In this document: positions 33,531 to 37,514 of the stretch, piece after piece
How the letters are laid out: each line of letters opens with the position of its first letter
Numbering within the stretch: position 1 is the first letter of the stretch
Origin: Lachnospiraceae bacterium
GTDB taxonomy: Bacteria > Bacillota > Clostridia > Lachnospirales > Lachnospiraceae
Direction: 5' to 3'
Length of the DNA stretch: 37,514 bases
Assembly: GCA_014804645.1 (NCBI GenBank)
Contig: JAAUZI010000080.1
Coordinates: forward strand, 1 to 37,514
Notes under the pieces: generated by a model
The model's database searches: none
The model's input: only the letters and a program-made list of their open reading frames with translations
What the model was told of the DNA's origin: nothing
Translations under genes and position numbers: made by a program

Positions 33531-33845
33531 ATGATACAGAGAGAAGATATTTTGTCCATGGAGTTTTTGAAAAAGACGGAGTTTACAGGGAGCCATCAGG
33601 GCATGCGTTATCGTTTGGAGGGGGTCAGCCGTGAGGAGGGAAAAAGGCTGATGGTCACAGTATGGCCGGAACCCTTTAACTATGTGACTACGCCGGAGGA
33701 AAAAAAACAGCGGGCGGAGTTTTCATTTGACGAGGACGGGGTAACGGACGCCGTGGCCTGGATGAACGACAGACTTTTTGAAGACGGGGAGTTGTGGCGG
33801 GAAAGCAGCCGTAGCTGGGATCAGTACGACCACCTGAAAGTATGA
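33531..33845 (+). CDS. Conserved-looking small protein of unknown function
   Basis: The product is about 104 residues from ATG 33531; GTG 33504 and ATG 33558 are alternatives because no ribosome site is ideal (GAGG about 13 bases upstream). It is acidic, soluble and without membrane segments or cysteines in the main body. Features are KKTEFTGSHQGMRYRL, the strand VTVWPEPFNYVTTPEEKK and the C-terminal AVAWMNDRLFED. Similar short proteins occur in Lachnospiraceae, from memory, but I know of no function. It shares the following gap of 18 bases with a VanZ-family gene, so the two may be co-transcribed. Confidence 0.6.
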   Translation: MIQREDILSMEFLKKTEFTGSHQGMRYRLEGVSREEGKRLMVTVWPEPFNYVTTPEEKKQRAEFSFDEDGVTDAVAWMNDRLFEDGELWRESSRSWDQYDHLKV

Positions 33846-33863
33846 CGGATTGGAAGAAAAGAT

Positions 33864-34406
33864 ATGTTGAAATATATTGTGGATGACATGACGGCAGCGC
33901 TGCGCTATTTACCCTACGGGATCATAGCGGGGCTGTTTGCCGTGGTGGTGCTATGTTGGATTAACAAGGGCAGGAGAAAGCAGAGCAAAGTCGCTCTTTC
34001 TCTGCCGGCCGTGTCCTGTCTGGTGATGTATGTGGCAATTTTGCTGGTGATTACCTATTTTTCCAGGGAGAGCGGCAGCAGAGCAGGGATTGATCTGGAG
34101 CTTTTTTCCACCTGGGGGATCAACAGACGCAACAACGCCTATGTGGTGGAGAACGTCCTGCTGTTCATCCCCTATGGGTTTGTGTTGGCATGGGCTGACG
34201 CCAGGCAGAGGCGCTTTTTGCTCAATCTCCTGACCGGAGCTATGACCAGTCTTGCCATTGAGTGCATGCAGCTTGTCACAGGAAGGGGGTATTTCCAGAT
34301 CGATGATATCCTGACTAACATTCTGGGGACAATATTGGGATTTCTGTGTTATTGTCTGGCACATGGTATTCGCGGCATGTGGCGTGTTCGACGTGAAATG
34401 AGCTAA
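33864..34406 (+). CDS. VanZ-family membrane protein
   Basis: The 180-residue protein has about four hydrophobic segments and the VanZ-like core: NVLLFIPYGF, then AIECMQLVTGRGYFQIDDIL and TNILGTILGF. VanZ of enterococcal transposons gives low-level teicoplanin resistance by an unclear route, but most chromosomal family members have no proven role. Nothing around it (no vanA/vanH/vanX) suggests glycopeptide resistance. A possible ribosome site (GGAAGAAAAG) precedes the ATG. Confidence 0.85.
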   Translation: MLKYIVDDMTAALRYLPYGIIAGLFAVVVLCWINKGRRKQSKVALSLPAVSCLVMYVAILLVITYFSRESGSRAGIDLELFSTWGINRRNNAYVVENVLLFIPYGFVLAWADARQRRFLLNLLTGAMTSLAIECMQLVTGRGYFQIDDILTNILGTILGFLCYCLAHGIRGMWRVRREMS

Positions 34407-34436
34407 TATTACATTACAAAATGGAGGACAGAGAAG

Positions 34437-35582
34437 ATGAAAAAGAGGCGTCTTGGAAAGACAAATTTGATGGTGAGTGAAATTGGTTTTGGAGGCGAAT
34501 GGCTAGAGCGGCATCCGGAAGAGGAGTCTGTGGAAGTAATCAGATACGCAGGTGAAAAAGGAATTAATATTATTGACTGTTGGATGCCGGACCCCAAATC
34601 CAGAGATATTATTGGGAAAGCAATTTGTGAAAATAGAGAACACTGGTACATTCAAGGACATATTGGGTCTACATGGCAAAATGAGCAATATGTTCGTACC
34701 AGAGATATGAAATATGTAAAACAGGCATTTGAAGACCTTTTGTTTAGATTGAGGACTGACTATATTGATCTTGGAATGATTCACTTTGTGGATTCCCTTG
34801 AGGACTGGAATGACATTCTGGAGTCTGAATTCATTGAATATGTCAAAGAATTAAAGGAGACAGGCAAAATCAGACATATTGGAATGAGTTCTCACAATCC
34901 GCAGATCGCAAAATTAGCAGTGAAGTCCGGACTTGTGGAAATGATTCTCTTCAGCATTAATCCGGCGTTTGACATGCTCCCGGCCAGTGATGATTTAAAC
35001 ACTATGTTTGCGGAGGAGTACGATCAAAAATATACAGGAATTGATCCGGATAGAGCAGAATTGTACAAGCTGTGTGAGCAATATGATGTAGGTATTACTG
35101 TTATGAAGGGCTTTGCGGGCGGCAGACTTTTTGATGAAAAGCGCTCTCCTTTTGGCGTAAGTCTGACTCCGATACAGTGTATTCACTATTCGCTGACGCG
35201 CCCCGCTGTAAGTTCCATTTTATGCGGTTATGACACCAAAGAACAAGTGGACGAGGCGGTTGCGTATGAGTATGCGTCTGATGACGCCAAGGACTATGCA
35301 TCTGTTATTGCAAATGCTCCATTCCATTCATACAGAGGCGAATGTACATATTGTGGACACTGTAAGCCGTGTGTATCTAATCTGGATATCGCGATGATAA
35401 ATAAATACTATGACCTTGCGACTATGCAGCCGGAAGTGCCCGCAACGGTGAAATCTCACTATGAGTTATTAGAACATAAGGCTTCGGAATGCGTTTCCTG
35501 TCATGCCTGTGAAGCAAGATGTCCTTTCGGAGTTTCTATCGCGGAAAGAATGGAAAAAACAGCAAAATTATTTGGATGTTAA
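34437..35582 (+). CDS. Aldo/keto-reductase-like protein with C-terminal 2x[4Fe-4S] motifs
   Basis: The 381-residue protein has an AKR barrel (about 1-285), opening RRLGKTNLMVSEIGFGGEW. A ferredoxin-like tail has two cysteine clusters: Cys303, 306, 309, 313 and Cys352, 355, 358, 362 (CVSCHACEARCPFG). The AKR catalytic tetrad is not intact: Asp47 and His116 (MIHFVD) are present, but the expected Tyr after Asp47 is missing (DCWMPD) and the Lys position reads His75 (IQGHIG). It may therefore not act as a classical reductase. GGAGG precedes the ATG. The gene is AT-richer than its neighbours, a hint of transfer. Confidence 0.85.
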   Translation: MKKRRLGKTNLMVSEIGFGGEWLERHPEEESVEVIRYAGEKGINIIDCWMPDPKSRDIIGKAICENREHWYIQGHIGSTWQNEQYVRTRDMKYVKQAFEDLLFRLRTDYIDLGMIHFVDSLEDWNDILESEFIEYVKELKETGKIRHIGMSSHNPQIAKLAVKSGLVEMILFSINPAFDMLPASDDLNTMFAEEYDQKYTGIDPDRAELYKLCEQYDVGITVMKGFAGGRLFDEKRSPFGVSLTPIQCIHYSLTRPAVSSILCGYDTKEQVDEAVAYEYASDDAKDYASVIANAPFHSYRGECTYCGHCKPCVSNLDIAMINKYYDLATMQPEVPATVKSHYELLEHKASECVSCHACEARCPFGVSIAERMEKTAKLFGC

Positions 35583-35634
35583 GTTGCATTCTGGGGCTAT
35601 ATTGGGATTCTCTGTAACCAAAAGGAGGAACGAT

Positions 35635-37514
35635 ATGCATAAGAAAAAAAGTCGTCTGCTTTCGATGGTATGTGTTGGAGTGTTGGCTGTGGGGCTGCTG
35701 GCTGGCTGTGGCCGTCAGGGAGAGAACGTGGAATCCCTGGGGGAGAGCCCGGAAAACCAGAGTGAGATGGCGGGAGACCTAGCGGAAAGTGATGTCAGTG
35801 TTGCCCAGGAGGAAACCTGGGAACCGGTGGACTGGATGCAGGGGGGATTCCAGATGCCTTTATATCCGATAGGTTACAGGGAATGTTCCATTGTGAACAC
35901 CTATGTGCTGGACATACCGGAGCCGGAATTTGCCTATGCCGAAAAGGATAATTGGCGGTTCTATACCAGTCTGGGCGGCGATTTCTATGTGCTTGACAGG
36001 TACGCGATGAATGAGGCACGGGATGAGAACTCGCAGTATCGGTATCAATTGTACTGGCTGGACGGAGATACGGGAGAAAGCCGTGTGATCACTCCCTTCT
36101 GGGAGGAACAGGGCATGAATGAGTGGGTCTGGCAGGTCGATGCGGTGAGCGACCATCAGCTGGCTTTTCTCAGCGGCGGTGTGAAGTGGCTGGAGAGTGG
36201 GAATAAGGTGATGTTCTGGGACCTGGAGAGCGGGGAGACCCGCATATGGGATATAACCTGTGACTTGCCGGAAGACTATCACCGATTCTGGATGGACGCC
36301 CAGGGTCATGTCTATGTATCGGTCATGGGGAACACTCCCGGCCTGTATGTGTTTGGGGAGAAGGATACGCCGGGAGAGATGGAACTACTGCGAATCATAG
36401 AGGTGGAGGAACCCGGCAGGCTGGGTCTGTGCTGCCGGATGCCGGATGGCACCCCGGTGGTACATATGGACGGTAAACTGGTATATGTGGATATGGACGC
36501 GGGCGGGGTAAAGGAACTGGCCAGTGTGGTAAGTTTCGCGTTCGAGGAAGGGTGTATTGATGAGAGGGGATTGTATTATCAAAACTGGGGCGTGGGGAAT
36601 ACAGGTGGGCAGATAAACGTCTGGAATCCTGCCACCGGCGACTATAATTTTATGGTGATTCTGAAAGAGTATGGGGTTTCCTGGCCCCGGGGGAAAAGCC
36701 TGCGCATCGGTGTCAACAAGGCGGGCGAGTTGATGGCGCTGGTGGAAAAAGACGGGAAGTGGATGGTATGCTGCTTTGGTCCCAAAACCGAGGAGACGAA
36801 GGGCACTCTGCGGCTGGCTAACCTGTGGTACAATGACAGCGATGTAAAGATTGCGGCAGCCTCGTATTCCGCCCAGCATCCGGACTGTCAGATCGTGTAT
36901 GAGACGGACTGGGAAAACCAGGAGGGCTTTTACGAGCGGATCATGGCACAGATGGCAGTGGGGCAGGGACCGGATATACTCTATGTGTTTGGTGAGGATA
37001 TGGACAGGCTCAGTGCCAGGGGACTGTTGGCGGATATGAGCGATGTGCTGGAGGAGGATACCCGCAAGCAGTTGTTCTCCGGTGTGATGACCGCCGGTAT
37101 CAGGGACGGGAAACTGGCAGGGCTGCCTGCAGGAGGCAGCGCATACAGCATGGTGACTGTGGAGGATAACTGGCCGGGGGATACCTGGACCCTCTCCGAG
37201 GCGGTGGAGCTGTGGCGGCAGCGCAAAGGGCAGGGCGCCTGGAGGTTCATGCCCCTGCGCTGGAGCCAGGATGAGATGCTGGAGTATCTGGTGCTGTCCG
37301 ATATGTCCAATTCTCCGTTCGTGGATTGGGAGAGCGGAACCTGCGATTTTGAGAGTGACTTGTTCCGTCAGGTGCTGGAGATGATCGGGGAACGCCCTGT
37401 TTTGGAGCACACGAATCTGGACATAGACGAGGAATATGAGACGGCGCAGCAGGTCATGGAGGGCGTGTACCTGGCGGATGAGAGGTATGTCCTAAACATA
37501 GGGTTTTATACCAG
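35635..37514 (+). CDS. Lipoprotein: propeller-like domain fused to a solute-binding domain, 3' end outside the window
   Basis: This frame has no stop before the right edge (626 codons visible). ATG 35635 follows AAAGGAGG. The N-terminus is a lipoprotein signal with lipobox LLAGC (Cys25), so it should be lipidated by Lgt and held outside the membrane. An acidic Ser/Glu-rich linker follows. Residues from about 80 to 375 look like repeated beta blades (YQLYWLDGDTGES, VMFWDLESGETRIW, INVWNPATGDYNF), and from about 385 a family 1 extracellular solute-binding domain begins (LRLANLWYNDSDVKIAAASY, MAVGQGPDILYVFGED). ABC-transporter permease genes would be expected downstream; none is visible. The ligand is unknown. 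Confidence 0.8.
   Translation, partial: MHKKKSRLLSMVCVGVLAVGLLAGCGRQGENVESLGESPENQSEMAGDLAESDVSVAQEETWEPVDWMQGGFQMPLYPIGYRECSIVNTYVLDIPEPEFAYAEKDNWRFYTSLGGDFYVLDRYAMNEARDENSQYRYQLYWLDGDTGESRVITPFWEEQGMNEWVWQVDAVSDHQLAFLSGGVKWLESGNKVMFWDLESGETRIWDITCDLPEDYHRFWMDAQGHVYVSVMGNTPGLYVFGEKDTPGEMELLRIIEVEEPGRLGLCCRMPDGTPVVHMDGKLVYVDMDAGGVKELASVVSFAFEEGCIDERGLYYQNWGVGNTGGQINVWNPATGDYNFMVILKEYGVSWPRGKSLRIGVNKAGELMALVEKDGKWMVCCFGPKTEETKGTLRLANLWYNDSDVKIAAASYSAQHPDCQIVYETDWENQEGFYERIMAQMAVGQGPDILYVFGEDMDRLSARGLLADMSDVLEEDTRKQLFSGVMTAGIRDGKLAGLPAGGSAYSMVTVEDNWPGDTWTLSEAVELWRQRKGQGAWRFMPLRWSQDEMLEYLVLSDMSNSPFVDWESGTCDFESDLFRQVLEMIGERPVLEHTNLDIDEEYETAQQVMEGVYLADERYVLNIGFYT

Noticed and set aside
33864..34406. 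Glycopeptide resistance from the VanZ-family gene
   Set aside because: No other van genes or mobile context; most VanZ-family proteins are not resistance factors.

Overview
This window looks like a chromosomal segment of an endospore-forming Clostridia member, most likely a Lachnospiraceae gut anaerobe. The evidence is a division and cell-wall (dcw) cluster fused to the sporulation genes spoVD, spoIIGA and sigE, a DNPR-type (meso-diaminopimelate) MurE, strong purine-rich ribosome binding sites and several TTG/GTG starts. No rRNA, tRNA, CRISPR array or complete insertion sequence was seen. Every confident gene is on the + strand.

Layout. (1) 1-1553: an AT-rich accessory block with a 5'-truncated alpha/beta hydrolase, a Nudix hydrolase and a small membrane-anchored protein. 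(2) 1633-15949: a housekeeping run of recJ, murE, priA, def, fmt, a YugP-type Zn protease, rsmB, rlmN, a PP2C phosphatase, a PASTA Ser/Thr kinase and rsgA. It covers DNA repair and restart, start-methionine processing, rRNA modification, cell-wall signalling and ribosome maturation. (3) 16025-16911: a RelB/ParE-type toxin-antitoxin module bracketed by two related hairpins. (4) 17012-19055: ychF and lgt. (5) 19141-31557: the dcw cluster mraZ, rsmH, ftsL-like, pbpB-like, spoVD, murD, spoVE/ftsW, murA, divIB/ftsQ, ftsZ, with four MraZ boxes at its head. mraY, murF, murG and ftsA are absent from it, and murE lies in region 2. (6) 31558-33448: spoIIGA-sigE behind a Spo0A-box promoter. (7) 33464-37514: a small unknown protein, a VanZ-family protein, an AT-richer ferredoxin-type aldo/keto reductase relative and a large lipoprotein that runs off the right edge.

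The most unusual signal is a family of intergenic elements at three loci (5104-5172, 25494-25611, 32561-32686), directly upstream of the ribosome binding sites of priA, murD and sigE. They share a short direct repeat with core GGAACTYTAA. Two of them enclose the same four-helix hairpin, with seven compensatory base-pair differences between the copies. This suggests a structured RNA or a structured mobile repeat that I cannot assign to a known family. A second point of interest is spoVD: a SigE-like promoter lies between the arms of an inverted repeat that would hide the spoVD ribosome binding site in read-through mRNA but not in mRNA started at that promoter.
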